Source of the DNA: Rikenellaceae bacterium
GTDB taxonomy: Bacteria; Bacteroidota; Bacteroidia; Bacteroidales; UBA932
NCBI GenBank assembly: GCA_900771335.1
Contig: CAAGNP010000018.1
Coordinates: forward strand, 1-56,806
DNA: 56,806 nt
Reading direction: 5' to 3'
The notes under the pieces were generated by a model. That model made no database searches and was not told the origin of the DNA. It was given only the letters and a program-made list of their open reading frames with translations. This document shows positions 7,621 to 16,451 of the stretch, one piece after another. Numbering within the stretch: the first letter of the stretch is position 1; each line of letters opens with the position of its first letter. Made by a program: the position numbers and the translations under genes.

Positions 7621-8445
7621 ATGGGCAATTTACCTCCTATATTCAAGAAATTCACTGTGCAGGTACTCTATTTCCTTTTGATGCCTGTCTTCTTTTTCTC
7701 TTTTGCACTCCTGTATAGACCATTCGATATAGGTACTATTCTGGATATGGGTAAAGGGTTATATGCTTTCAATGTTACCATGCTGAGCTGTATCGTCATG
7801 GTGTCCCTCGTCTTCTCCAGACTTATTTATTATGCAGTCAGGAATATTGCAGTCAAAGGGATGGGCTGGTATGTTTTCTGGTGTTTCTGTGAGATTATGG
7901 TAATATCTCTTTTTGTCGCTTTGTATATTTGGCTGATGCAGGGGAGATATACCACTTTCTTTTCTGTGATGGTCGAGTCTGTGAGGGATGTCTTCCTTAC
8001 CTTATTGCACCCTTATGTGATGGTTCATTTATCACTTATGTACAATGCCAAAGATGAGGAGTTGAAAGAGGCTCTTCTTTCATCCAAAGGGGCGTCTGAC
8101 GCTTCATACATCAGATTTTATGATGTGAACAACAATGAAAAGTTTGCAGTGCATTTCTCTTCCATGCTCTATATTACTGCGCAGGACAATTATCTTAGGA
8201 TATACTATCTCGACAACAATAAGGTGACGAGCTATCTTCTAAGAAACTCCATTACTAATATAGAGAAATACTGTGCAGACTATGGTATGGTCAGATGTCA
8301 CAGATCTTACATCATAAATTCCCAAAGGGTAAAACTCTTAAAGAAAGAGCGTGAGGGTTATTTCTTCGTAGAACTGGATTCCCCAGAACCTATCAAACTC
8401 CCTGTATCCAAGAGATATTATGAATCTCTGACGATGATGCTGTAA
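7621..8445 (+). CDS. membrane-anchored LytTR-family transcriptional regulator
   Basis: A 274-residue protein. The first half has four hydrophobic helices (about 12-32, 48-68, 82-104 and 118-140), and the second half (about 165-274) is a LytTR DNA-binding domain, recognisable from FSSMLYITAQDNYLRIYY, then MVRCHRSYIIN and the end KLPVSKRYYESL. Such proteins are common in Bacteroidetes and probably respond to a membrane signal without a separate kinase. It stands alone, with dense inverted repeats in its own promoter, so autoregulation is likely. The ligand and targets are unknown. Confidence 0.88.
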   Translation: MGNLPPIFKKFTVQVLYFLLMPVFFFSFALLYRPFDIGTILDMGKGLYAFNVTMLSCIVMVSLVFSRLIYYAVRNIAVKGMGWYVFWCFCEIMVISLFVALYIWLMQGRYTTFFSVMVESVRDVFLTLLHPYVMVHLSLMYNAKDEELKEALLSSKGASDASYIRFYDVNNNEKFAVHFSSMLYITAQDNYLRIYYLDNNKVTSYLLRNSITNIEKYCADYGMVRCHRSYIINSQRVKLLKKEREGYFFVELDSPEPIKLPVSKRYYESLTMML

Positions 8446-8694
8446 ATCATAGACGGATTGTTATTACACTCTGTGCTGTCACGGCGAAGGGTAAAGTCCT
8501 GTTTGGAATCTCTCACATCTCAGCTGTCATTTCTTGGATGGTTCAGATCACAGTCCTATCTTTTGAAAGGTGATTTGTCTATTCTCTGCCATAACCGTGC
8601 TTAGTAATCAGCGAAAGACCGCAAAGTGATGTCCTTTCTTGAAGGGACGGGGGCAGAATAGCCACATTCACCCCCGCAAGCCTTGCGTCTGTTA
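8446..8694 (+). other. non-coding left edge of the accessory island
   Basis: No supported gene. A small hairpin GTCCTTTC/GAAGGGAC lies at about 8629-8648 and could be a weak terminator or a decayed repeat. No tRNA or attachment site is visible. Confidence 0.4.
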
Positions 8695-8895
8695 CGGCTT
8701 GGAGTTAAGGTTCTTCAGACGTTCGCAGCTCAGGGTGTGGGAGAGGAAACAATCCCTCCCATAGGCATCTTCGTCATCGCTTCGCGATAACTCGCTGCCG
8801 ATGGGCCCCTCCCTCTGCGGCCAGAGGGGTAGCACGGTTTCCTCCTCCCCACACCCTGCAGCTGCTCATATTTAGAACCTAATCCTCCGAGGCTG
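8695..8895. repeat. palindromic MITE-like element, copy A
   Basis: The two ends are imperfect inverted repeats: CGGCTTGGAGTTAAGGTTCT at 8695-8714 against AGAACCTAATCCTCCGAGGCTG at 8874-8895. The pairing continues inward (8725-8750 with 8837-8865, containing AGGGTGTGGG and its complement) and includes inner hairpins such as ATCGC/GCGAT and CCCTCTG/CAGAGGG. The whole 201 bp can fold into one long hairpin and has no gene. One end matches repeats at 19267 and 20628. Confidence 0.6.
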
Positions 8896-8975
8896 ATTAT
8901 TAGCTATTATGTTGTGGGATGCAGGACATTTAAAAAAAATATGTTAAGATAGAATAGAGTTTCGCTTCTTATCAC

Positions 8976-8983
8976 TATATTTG
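8976..8983 (+). promoter_or_regulatory. -7 box (TATATTTG) of the restriction-modification operon
   Basis: TATATTTG matches the consensus and lies 29 bases before the XRE-gene ATG. The -33 box is not clear. It would drive the whole defence transcript. Confidence 0.45.
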
Positions 8984-9011
8984 CTGTATACGCCAATAAA
9001 ATGTGTAAATA

Positions 9012-9203
9012 ATGAAAGATTTAAATAGACTCAAAGTAGTATTGGTTGAACAAAAGAAAACCGGCAAATGGCTTGCCGAGCAGCTTGGTAAAGACCCCTC
9101 AACAGTTTCCAAATGGTGTTCAAACAAAATGCAACCATCGTTGGAGATGCTAGTGAAGATTGCAGAGACTCTAAATGTTGCAACCAAAGATTTAATAAAT
9201 TAA
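9012..9203 (+). CDS. XRE-family helix-turn-helix controller protein
   Basis: A 63-residue protein that is almost entirely a Cro/CI-type helix-turn-helix (KWLAEQLGKDPSTVSKWCSN, then PSLEMLVKIAETLNV). It starts the restriction-modification operon, 24 bases ahead of the methylase gene, where small HTH proteins act as controllers that delay or limit restriction. Its size and position fit that role; no operator repeat is obvious in its short leader. Confidence 0.85.
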   Translation: MKDLNRLKVVLVEQKKTGKWLAEQLGKDPSTVSKWCSNKMQPSLEMLVKIAETLNVATKDLIN

Positions 9204-9227
9204 TTTTACTTTTATCGCATACAGTAT

Positions 9228-11480
9228 ATGACTAAGCAAAAGAATTTTATGGAAGTTTATACTAAGGATAATTTAATTTATGATCCTTTTAGAAATAAAT
9301 ATCTAAATTTTACCCCTGAAGAGAGAGTTCGTCAAGAGTATGTATGTCGTTTAGTAAACTATTATGGCTATGATTTGTTGCAGATGGACAGAGAGGTCCA
9401 AGTAAATAATTCTCATCGTGGACAAGGAAAAGCGAGAGCCGATATTGTTATATGGAAATCAGCTGCTGCGAGAAGTAGAGAAGATGCTGCAGTAATAGTT
9501 GTTGAGTGTAAGGCAGAGCATATCACTATTCGTGAAGAGGACTACTTTCAAGGTTATAACTATGCGTCATGGGCAGGTGCAGATTTTTTTGTGACAACTA
9601 ATCTTAAGGAGACAAGAGTTTTTAAGGTTGTGAAAGGTAAATTACCTAAACGACTAGAAGAAATCGTCGATATTCCGAGAGCTGATGAATTAGGTAATGA
9701 TAAGAAGATTAAAGAATTGTTGAGTCAGACAAAAGCTTTTACTCGTGATGAATTTAGTAAACTACTTTTTAAGTGTCATAATATTATACGTAATAATGAT
9801 AAGTTGTCTCCTGAGGCAGCTTTTGATGAGATAAGTAAGGTTTTGTTTATTAAAATACGGTATGAAAGAGACAATACAGGTACTCAAATCTTTTCAAAAG
9901 AGGAGTTTACAAAATTAAGAGAGGCCTACGATAAAACAAAATCAAAGCAAAGTTTGCCATTTTATCAGCAGCTATTTGAGCGTACAAAAGAGGATTTTAT
10001 CACGGACGATCTGTTTGAAATTAATGATACTATTAAAATAAAGGAGGCAAGCTTCGAGGCTATTGTAAAGGAATTGGAGGTTTACAACCTTTCTCGCACA
10101 GCCGATGATGTCAAGGGTATTGCTTTCGAGAAGTTCTTGGGCAAAACTTTCCGTGGCGAGTTGGGTCAATTCTTCACGCCTCGTACTATCGTAGATTTTA
10201 TGGTTGCTCTGCTTGATCCTGAGGAGGGCGAGGTTATTTGCGACCCTTGCTGCGGTAGTGGAGGTTTCTTGATTAAGGCGTTTGAATATGTACGCGAGAA
10301 GATTGAAAATGATATCCAGAAAGTCAAGGAGCAAATCAAGGCACAACTCTTTGATGAGAAGTATGATTCGTTGAGCGACAAGAAAAAAGAGGAGGTCGAC
10401 AAGCGAGTTGATGAATATTTCACTATTCTCAATCAAGAGTTGGACACAATGCAAAATGATAGCCGCTTGCAGCAACTCTCTCACGACTGCATCTTCGGTA
10501 CTGATGCCAACCCTCGTATGGCTCGCACAGCCAAGATGAATATGATTATGCACGGCGATGGCCACGGTGGCGTACACCACCACGATGGCTTGCTTAATGT
10601 GAATGGCATTTTCGAGAATCGTTTTGATGTAATCTTGACTAACCCGCCATTTGGTTCTCGCGTGGAGAAGAGTTTGAAGATTACCGAGGCTGATAAGTTT
10701 ACCGACGAGGCTAAAATCAAATACTACACCAAGCGTTATGGCGAGGAGTACAGCAAGGCTTTGGAACAGGTCAATGGTAATATCGGAGAATCTGTCCTTA
10801 GTCTTTATGACTCTGGCAAACTCAGCGGTTTGACCGAGGTGCTGTTTATTGAGCGTTGTTTGCGATTGCTCAAACCTGGCGGTCGTTTGGGTATCGTATT
10901 GCCTGAGGGTGTGTTGAATAATACCCAGCTCCAAAGTGTGCGTGAACTCTTCGAGGGTATGGCGAAGATTGTTTTGATTACCTCTATCCCTCAGGATGTC
11001 TTTATGGCTTCGGGCGCAACGGTTAAGCCAAGCCTTATGTTCTTTAAGAAGTTTACGACGGAGGAGGTCGCACAATACGAGCAGGCGAAAGCAAAAGCTT
11101 ACGAGCAGGTAACGGCTAAATATGCCGATGAACTCACTGCATTAAACACCTTTATTGCCGACAAGAGTAATCCTCGCTCAGAAATTAAGGCGAAGAAAGC
11201 AGAATTAAAGGTGCTTGAAACAAAGATTGCTGAAGATGTTAAGCCGATAGTTAAACAACTTTTCGACTACCAAATTCCTATTGCTCAGGTGCAGAAGGCG
11301 GGTATTACCACTACTGGTGCCGAGTGCGAGAACGAATTGGAAGAGTTGCTCAAAGAGTATACACCTTATCGCAAGAAGCATAAACTATGGGAGGCTACTG
11401 CAAAATACTATGAATATAAGGTTGAAGACAACCACCTTTATAAGAAGTTGAACAACGGCGAATGGAAGGAAATATGCTAA
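9228..11480 (+). CDS. restriction-modification fusion: HsdR_N-like nuclease domain + N6-adenine methylase (type I/BcgI-like)
   Basis: The 750-residue protein begins with an HsdR_N-type PD-(D/E)xK domain (about 25-150). Candidate catalytic residues are Asp72 (ADIVI) and Glu93-Cys-Lys95 (VECKAE). A class I adenine methylase follows: FFTPR near 315, motif I DPCCGSGGF at 339-347 and motif IV NPPF at 472-475. The C-terminal part is helical and resembles HsdM. The specificity gene overlaps its end. No HsdR helicase gene is present, so this subunit may both cut and methylate, as in BcgI-like systems. Base composition changes sharply inside the gene: AT-rich up to about 10.03 kb, much richer in GC afterwards. 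Confidence 0.85.
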   Translation: MTKQKNFMEVYTKDNLIYDPFRNKYLNFTPEERVRQEYVCRLVNYYGYDLLQMDREVQVNNSHRGQGKARADIVIWKSAAARSREDAAVIVVECKAEHITIREEDYFQGYNYASWAGADFFVTTNLKETRVFKVVKGKLPKRLEEIVDIPRADELGNDKKIKELLSQTKAFTRDEFSKLLFKCHNIIRNNDKLSPEAAFDEISKVLFIKIRYERDNTGTQIFSKEEFTKLREAYDKTKSKQSLPFYQQLFERTKEDFITDDLFEINDTIKIKEASFEAIVKELEVYNLSRTADDVKGIAFEKFLGKTFRGELGQFFTPRTIVDFMVALLDPEEGEVICDPCCGSGGFLIKAFEYVREKIENDIQKVKEQIKAQLFDEKYDSLSDKKKEEVDKRVDEYFTILNQELDTMQNDSRLQQLSHDCIFGTDANPRMARTAKMNMIMHGDGHGGVHHHDGLLNVNGIFENRFDVILTNPPFGSRVEKSLKITEADKFTDEAKIKYYTKRYGEEYSKALEQVNGNIGESVLSLYDSGKLSGLTEVLFIERCLRLLKPGGRLGIVLPEGVLNNTQLQSVRELFEGMAKIVLITSIPQDVFMASGATVKPSLMFFKKFTTEEVAQYEQAKAKAYEQVTAKYADELTALNTFIADKSNPRSEIKAKKAELKVLETKIAEDVKPIVKQLFDYQIPIAQVQKAGITTTGAECENELEELLKEYTPYRKKHKLWEATAKYYEYKVEDNHLYKKLNNGEWKEIC

Positions 11481-12751
11481 ATGCTATGAAATATATTTCG
11501 ACAGTCCCATTTAGCGGATTGTTCAATTGGAGTGTGCAATATCTGAATGACTCAAAAATAGCATTCAGCAAGGCATACCCAATGATGCGTATCGGAGAGT
11601 TCCTAAAACGCAACAAGACTGCTGTAACGATACAAGATGGCGTAAAATATCAGCGTGTAACCATCAAAGTTCGTAATGGCGGTGTTGTGCCTCGTGATGA
11701 AGTGATGGGTGAAAGTATCGGCACGAAGAAACAATTTATAGTGTCCAAGGGGCAATTTATTCTCTCAAAGATTGACGCTCGAAATGGTGCAATGGGCATT
11801 ATCCCTGCCGAATTGGATGGTGCTGTTGTTACACAGGACTTTTTGCCTTATGATATAGATACAACAAAGGTTAATCCTCAATACTTTGTGCTTGTGTGTA
11901 CAACTAAGCAGTTTATTGCATTTTGTCAAAGTTGCAGTAGTGGTACAACCAATCGCCAGCGAGTTGACGAGGCTCAATTCCTCAATATCAAAGTTCCTGT
12001 TCCATCATTAGAGGAGCAGAATAAGTTGGTGGAGGAGTATAATAAAACAATAACCAAAGCTACTCAATGCGATGCAGATATAAATAGAATATCTTCTGAC
12101 TTATCTAATAAGATTAAAGCCCTATTGGGTTATAAGGATGATAGTAGCGACATAAATAATGCAAGAAAACTTCTCACATTCTGCCCTTTGTCTAAAATAG
12201 GTCGTTGGGATTGGTGGAACAATGCATACGAGCAGATTAGTTCCTTATATTCAATGGAGAAGTTGTACAAGGTTATAAGGATGAATAGCGGTTTGTTTTT
12301 GCCCAAGAATAAACAAATAGAAGGAGAATACCCTGTACTCGGAGGAAATGGAGTTACGGGAAACCACAATGCATATTGTTTCTCGGGAAAACGAATTGTT
12401 ATTGGAAGAGTTGGTGAATATTGTGGTAATATTCATATTGTTGATGGTAAGTATTGGATTACAGATAATGCATTTAAGGTTGATAAAATTTCCGACATAG
12501 TATCTTGGGAGTATTTGGCAATAGCATTGGAATATATGAATTTAAATCAGTATAGAAGCATTTCAGCCCAACCCTCTATTTCCCAAAGTAAAATTTTAAA
12601 TTTATCTATTCCCGTACCACCACCAGCTGAACAAATTACTATCGTTGATTATTACATGACGAATAAAAAGCACTTGGCAGTATTAGAACAAAAGGCTAAC
12701 GAGTATAGGCAAAATGCATTGAAAAACTTCGAAACCCAAATTTTTGAGTAA
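11474..12751 (+). CDS. hsdS: type I-like DNA specificity subunit (HsdS), two target-recognition domains
   Basis: About 425 residues with the HsdS layout: TRD1 (about 20-180), a helical conserved region starting PVPSLEEQNKLVEEYNK, TRD2 (about 245-375), and a second conserved region starting IPVPPPAEQITIVDYY. Each half should read one part of a split DNA target and hold the methylase subunits together. The start may be 11462, 11474 or 11486; 11474 gives an ATGCTAA overlap with the methylase stop and is preferred, implying coupled translation. TRD sequences are usually strain-specific, so the target cannot be predicted. Confidence 0.88.
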   Translation: MLNAMKYISTVPFSGLFNWSVQYLNDSKIAFSKAYPMMRIGEFLKRNKTAVTIQDGVKYQRVTIKVRNGGVVPRDEVMGESIGTKKQFIVSKGQFILSKIDARNGAMGIIPAELDGAVVTQDFLPYDIDTTKVNPQYFVLVCTTKQFIAFCQSCSSGTTNRQRVDEAQFLNIKVPVPSLEEQNKLVEEYNKTITKATQCDADINRISSDLSNKIKALLGYKDDSSDINNARKLLTFCPLSKIGRWDWWNNAYEQISSLYSMEKLYKVIRMNSGLFLPKNKQIEGEYPVLGGNGVTGNHNAYCFSGKRIVIGRVGEYCGNIHIVDGKYWITDNAFKVDKISDIVSWEYLAIALEYMNLNQYRSISAQPSISQSKILNLSIPVPPPAEQITIVDYYMTNKKHLAVLEQKANEYRQNALKNFETQIFE

Positions 12752-12754
12752 TAT

Positions 12755-13018
12755 ATGGCAAAACAGAAGGAAATAAAAGAGCCTAATGTACTGTCAATTA
12801 CTATAAAGTACATTATTCCTATCTTAGGGTTTTTGGGCGGTGTGTTTACATTAGGGTACTATTGCGGAAAATGGCAAAGCCACATTGAGCATAAGACTGA
12901 AATAATGGAACTACAACAAGTACATAACATTGAAATTACCAACATAAAAATCGATTACAATAATCGTATTTTAGAGATGCAAAATGAACTTAAGATAATT
13001 GAATTATCAAAAAAGTAG
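12755..13018 (+). CDS. small membrane coiled-coil protein, defence-island unknown A
   Basis: An 87-residue protein with one transmembrane helix (about 15-38, IIPILGFLGGVFTLGYYCG) and a charged C-terminal helix (45-87) with heptad-like spacing of Ile, Leu and Met, suggesting a coiled coil. I recognise no family. It starts 3 bases after hsdS and is followed 5 bases later by another TM plus coiled-coil gene, so the two products may pair at the membrane. A role in the neighbouring defence systems is only inferred from position. Confidence 0.75.
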   Translation: MAKQKEIKEPNVLSITIKYIIPILGFLGGVFTLGYYCGKWQSHIEHKTEIMELQQVHNIEITNIKIDYNNRILEMQNELKIIELSKK

Positions 13019-13023
13019 TTAAT

Positions 13024-13716
13024 ATGAAATTTAAGAAATATATATGGACAATTATACTTGTCGTTATTGCAGTTGGATTAACCTCTTTATTGAATAGCGG
13101 ACTGAGCTATATTGATAAGCTTGAAAGCCAAATTACAGAGCGCGACTCGCTGATTAGCAGATTAACAATTAGTGAAGCTTTAGTCAAAGAGTACTTTGAT
13201 ATTGAGCAAGATTCTCTTACCAATGAAATTACATATACTCTTAAGCCATCCAAACAAGAGCCTGTGCAAATTGTATATAGAAATATGTCCGAGACTTTTA
13301 AAGCTGGAGACGACATTTTGACATCAAAAGAAGTTGTTGAAAGACACAATTCTTTAATAGAAGAATTTTCGCAATATGCCGTTGAGAATGAAAAACTTGT
13401 GGATAAACACAATCAGCTTCTTAGAGATCATAACAAACTAATCAAAGACTATAATGAATTAGTAACACTGTATACTAAGAAATCAGATAACAAGGCTTAT
13501 AGCGAGGCTTTAAAGATTGCTCTTGATTTGATAAACAAGAACTATGGAATTAATTACGAAATAAAAAGAGATAGCACAGCTTACAAAATAGTCTTGCCAC
13601 CATCACCAAAGATTGATTCTGCATTAATGTTATTACCATATTTCAGAGAAAATTTACACTATGATGAGAAGTCTGGGAAATGGGTGATAACAAGAAGAGT
13701 AGTTGAGAAAAAATGA
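13024..13716 (+). CDS. membrane-anchored coiled-coil protein, defence-island unknown B
   Basis: A 230-residue protein with an N-terminal transmembrane helix (about 7-27), a short coiled coil (30-50), a beta-rich stretch (about 70-95), a longer coiled coil (110-155; repeated ENEKLVDKHNQLLRDHNKLI pattern) and a small C-terminal domain (160-230) ending in a basic tail. No known family is recognised. The stop overlaps the start of the next gene by ATGA, so translation of the two is coupled. The topology (N-in, large soluble part) would place the coiled coil outside the inner membrane unless the helix is re-entrant. Confidence 0.75.
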   Translation: MKFKKYIWTIILVVIAVGLTSLLNSGLSYIDKLESQITERDSLISRLTISEALVKEYFDIEQDSLTNEITYTLKPSKQEPVQIVYRNMSETFKAGDDILTSKEVVERHNSLIEEFSQYAVENEKLVDKHNQLLRDHNKLIKDYNELVTLYTKKSDNKAYSEALKIALDLINKNYGINYEIKRDSTAYKIVLPPSPKIDSALMLLPYFRENLHYDEKSGKWVITRRVVEKK

Positions 13717-14312
13717 AAATCATGAACGATATAACATTAGAATCATTGATTCAAGAGCATAAAGCTCAAATTATTTCATTAAGATATAGCAGTGGTCTTT
13801 ACTATTATCCCAACCAGCAACAATATGAAAATTGGTTGGCGACAACAAAAAGATTTATTAGCATTAAATACCCCAACGACAAGGATGTCAATGAATTTGA
13901 TTCCATAAGTAAAGAGCGACTTGGTCCTGAGCAGCAAAAACGCCTTCTTGCCATATTGGAGGCTTTTGCAGCACTGCCAACCATAATACCAGACAATCGT
14001 GCAACGCAGATTGCCGAGAAGAAGGGTAAAGAGAAAGATGCTATCAATGTCATAACGACAATTAATAATTCTAATAGCCAATCTCAAAGCCAAGAGCAAT
14101 CATTGGCGGTAGAGTTGTTTATAGAGGCAATCAAAGATGATTTAACAGGTCGCCAAATTAAGGAGTTGAAATCCGTAGTAGCCGAAGCTGACAACGATTT
14201 GCACAAGGCTCGCCCAAGCATCATTGCCAAACTCAAAGAATTCGGTGCTGATGTCGCCTCTAACATTGTTGCCAATATCCTCACCAACCCAATGATTTGG
14301 GGTGGATTGTAA
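13713..14312 (+). CDS. defence-island unknown C
   Basis: A 199-residue soluble-looking protein. The N-terminal part (1-95) has aromatic-rich strands and helices, the middle (105-130) is polar and Ser/Gln/Asn-rich, and the C-terminus (about 130-199) is helical and ends in a Gly/Ala/Ile-rich amphipathic stretch (FGADVASNIVANILTNPMIW). I do not recognise it. It overlaps the preceding gene by 4 bases and is followed 21 bases later by the Septu-like ATPase. The C-terminal stretch might contact membranes or a partner; this is inference. Confidence 0.7.
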   Translation: MKIMNDITLESLIQEHKAQIISLRYSSGLYYYPNQQQYENWLATTKRFISIKYPNDKDVNEFDSISKERLGPEQQKRLLAILEAFAALPTIIPDNRATQIAEKKGKEKDAINVITTINNSNSQSQSQEQSLAVELFIEAIKDDLTGRQIKELKSVVAEADNDLHKARPSIIAKLKEFGADVASNIVANILTNPMIWGGL

Positions 14313-14333
14313 ACATTATAATTTACAAAGATT

Positions 14334-15761
14334 ATGAGACTGAAAAGTTTGTACATAAGAGATTATAGAATATTACAAGATTTTAGTATTGATTTCACCT
14401 CGAATCTATCAGTTCTTATTGGTGAAAATGGTAGTGGCAAATCAAGTATCATTGAGTGTCTTGCTTATATTTTTGGACACTTACACAAATATTTTGTACT
14501 TGATGATAAAACTGCTGAATTTATTGATGGATACAAGATTAATTATACGATCAATGGATTAGATGTATATATTGAGAGTCATTACAAAGAATCTAAAAGC
14601 AATACATTTGATCCGATTATCAGAGTTAACGGAGATGAAATGTCCACATCTCAGCTTAAGAAGAGATATGGAGACATGACTTTTTTGCCATCAAGAGTAA
14701 TTATATCTTATTCTGGTATAACAGAGCGATTGTCTCTATTAAGTGAACATTATGAACAAAAATTTATACAAAAAATTATTCGACACAATAATCCATATTC
14801 CTTAAAACCTCTTGTTCTACCCGAAGACAATCCTTTCGTATACATCAAAAAAGAATATGTGGCCTTTATTATATTGGCATTATTCGTATTAAATACAGAT
14901 GAAGCGAATCACCTCCTATCATTACTTGGTATTGATATTAATGGCTGTACAACAACTATAACATTAAAAAAACCTGGTTGGGCAAAGCATAGTAAAAAAG
15001 AAAACAACCAAGATATGATATGGGGTATGTCTGGTAAGATTGCACGAGATCTTTTAGATGGTCTTAATCAAGTTGCTGAAAATAAAAATAAAGGAGGTAA
15101 AAAAGAGCCAGATAAATTAAAATATGAATTATACGGTTCTCCTAATGTGCAAGACCTTTTTGCTGGTTACTATGAATTGAGCCCTAGTCAGGTAGTGCTA
15201 TTTTTAAATACACTGATGTGCGACGAATTACTCGATTCTATAGATATAACATGGAATAAAACATTTTCACTATATAATTTGAGTGAGGGTGAAAAACAAA
15301 TGATTCTATCAATAGGATTAAGTTTGGTGCTGAATCAAAGCAATCTTCTATTCCTACTAGACGAACCAGATGTTTCGTTGCATCCTAAATGGCAACAGGA
15401 TTTCATAACTAATTTTACAGCAGGACTCAATAACGAATCAATGGCGATTATTACTACGCACAACCCTATACTTATTGGAAGTAGTAACAGAACAGATGTC
15501 CATATTATTGAGGCCGGCAATGAAAAACCAAATGAATATTACTCACACGGTAGAGATGTCAATTCTTTGTTATATGATTATTTTGGAGTAAATGAGCGTA
15601 ATGAGTTTGGCGCAAAGCTTATTTGTGCATTTTATGATGCAATGACAAGAAAAGACTATGATGATGCTGAGAAAATATTAAAGGAACTGCGCAACGAATT
15701 CGGCAATGGGGATTTAGCAGTAATTAAGGCGGATTCAATTTTTGATGACTTAGCTGAATAA
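14334..15761 (+). CDS. PtuA-like AAA ATPase (Septu-type defence)
   Basis: The 475-residue protein is a RecF/SMC/OLD-like ATPase. It has Walker A GENGSGKSS (residues 30-38), ABC-type signature LSEGEKQ (about 315-321), Walker B LLFLLDEPDVSLHP (about 337-350) and a switch-like His in TTHNP (about 373-375). The middle (60-300) is a less conserved helical insert. With the HNH nuclease gene one base downstream it forms a PtuA/PtuB-type pair, in which the ATPase controls the nuclease in response to phage. It differs from OLD proteins by lacking a Toprim domain. Confidence 0.85.
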   Translation: MRLKSLYIRDYRILQDFSIDFTSNLSVLIGENGSGKSSIIECLAYIFGHLHKYFVLDDKTAEFIDGYKINYTINGLDVYIESHYKESKSNTFDPIIRVNGDEMSTSQLKKRYGDMTFLPSRVIISYSGITERLSLLSEHYEQKFIQKIIRHNNPYSLKPLVLPEDNPFVYIKKEYVAFIILALFVLNTDEANHLLSLLGIDINGCTTTITLKKPGWAKHSKKENNQDMIWGMSGKIARDLLDGLNQVAENKNKGGKKEPDKLKYELYGSPNVQDLFAGYYELSPSQVVLFLNTLMCDELLDSIDITWNKTFSLYNLSEGEKQMILSIGLSLVLNQSNLLFLLDEPDVSLHPKWQQDFITNFTAGLNNESMAIITTHNPILIGSSNRTDVHIIEAGNEKPNEYYSHGRDVNSLLYDYFGVNERNEFGAKLICAFYDAMTRKDYDDAEKILKELRNEFGNGDLAVIKADSIFDDLAE

Positions 15762-15762
15762 T

Positions 15763-16446
15763 ATGAGATTTATAAATGAACGAAATAGGGAACCTCGAGA
15801 ACTATCAGAGTATAGAGACACTACCCCAAATGCGACATATGATGGTTTACACTGTAAAGAAGAAATTAGACAAAGCCTAGTTGACGAACAAGGTTATATA
15901 TGTGCATATTGCATGGGGAAAATAGATGTTAAAGATTCAACAATAGAGCATTATATCTCGCAGAAAAGACATGAAGACTCTCCATATTCTAATGAAGAAC
16001 ACGAGAAACAGTCTTTATTATATTCTAATATGTATGGTGTATGTATTAATAATGCTGAGCATTGTGATAAAAAACGAGGGAATATTCCTATCAATATACT
16101 AGACCCACATCATTATTCATGCGAAAAATTAATAACGTACACGTTAGACGGGGAGATTATACCTATTGGTAGAGATAAAGAAAGAGTTCAAAAGGATATT
16201 GATTTGTTTGGACTTAATTGCAAACGTTTAAAAGACGGAAGAGTAGCAGCAAAGGATGAAGTCTGGGGAAGATTTCAGACAGATTTTGATAAGGAGGCTT
16301 GGTCTAAAAAACTCTTCTTAGAAAAAGCAGATTATTATCGGAATAAACAAAGAAGAAGGGGCGGAAAATATAAATTCCATGCATATTGTAATTTTATTGC
16401 ATGGTATTTTAGTTATTATGCGGATAATTATAAATCTATGATATAA
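15763..16446 (+). CDS. PtuB-like HNH endonuclease (TIGR02646-type)
   Basis: A 227-residue protein with an HNH fold: Cys47 and Cys50 (YICAYC), His63 (IEHY), Asn89 (YSNMYGVC), Cys94, then His100-Cys101 before KKRG. These fit a zinc-supported HNH nuclease of the TIGR02646/PtuB type. The rest is helical and probably contacts the ATPase. It begins one base after the ptuA-like stop (TAA TATG context), which implies tight co-expression. All expected active-site residues appear present, so it is probably functional. Confidence 0.83.
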   Translation: MRFINERNREPRELSEYRDTTPNATYDGLHCKEEIRQSLVDEQGYICAYCMGKIDVKDSTIEHYISQKRHEDSPYSNEEHEKQSLLYSNMYGVCINNAEHCDKKRGNIPINILDPHHYSCEKLITYTLDGEIIPIGRDKERVQKDIDLFGLNCKRLKDGRVAAKDEVWGRFQTDFDKEAWSKKLFLEKADYYRNKQRRRGGKYKFHAYCNFIAWYFSYYADNYKSMI

Positions 16447-16451
16447 TATTT

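Noticed and set aside
8695..8895. Structured regulatory RNA or riboswitch
   Set aside because: The fold is strong, but the ends match repeats elsewhere in the island, which favours a mobile or repeat origin; no match to a known RNA is recognised.
9972..11075. Long minus-strand open frame (367 aa) inside the methylase gene
   Set aside because: It is antisense to conserved methylase motifs, has no recognisable domain and no promoter; a shadow of the GC-richer part.
12755..13716. Phage spanin-like lysis pair
   Set aside because: Two small TM coiled-coil proteins could suggest spanins, but there is no lipobox, holin, endolysin or other phage gene nearby.
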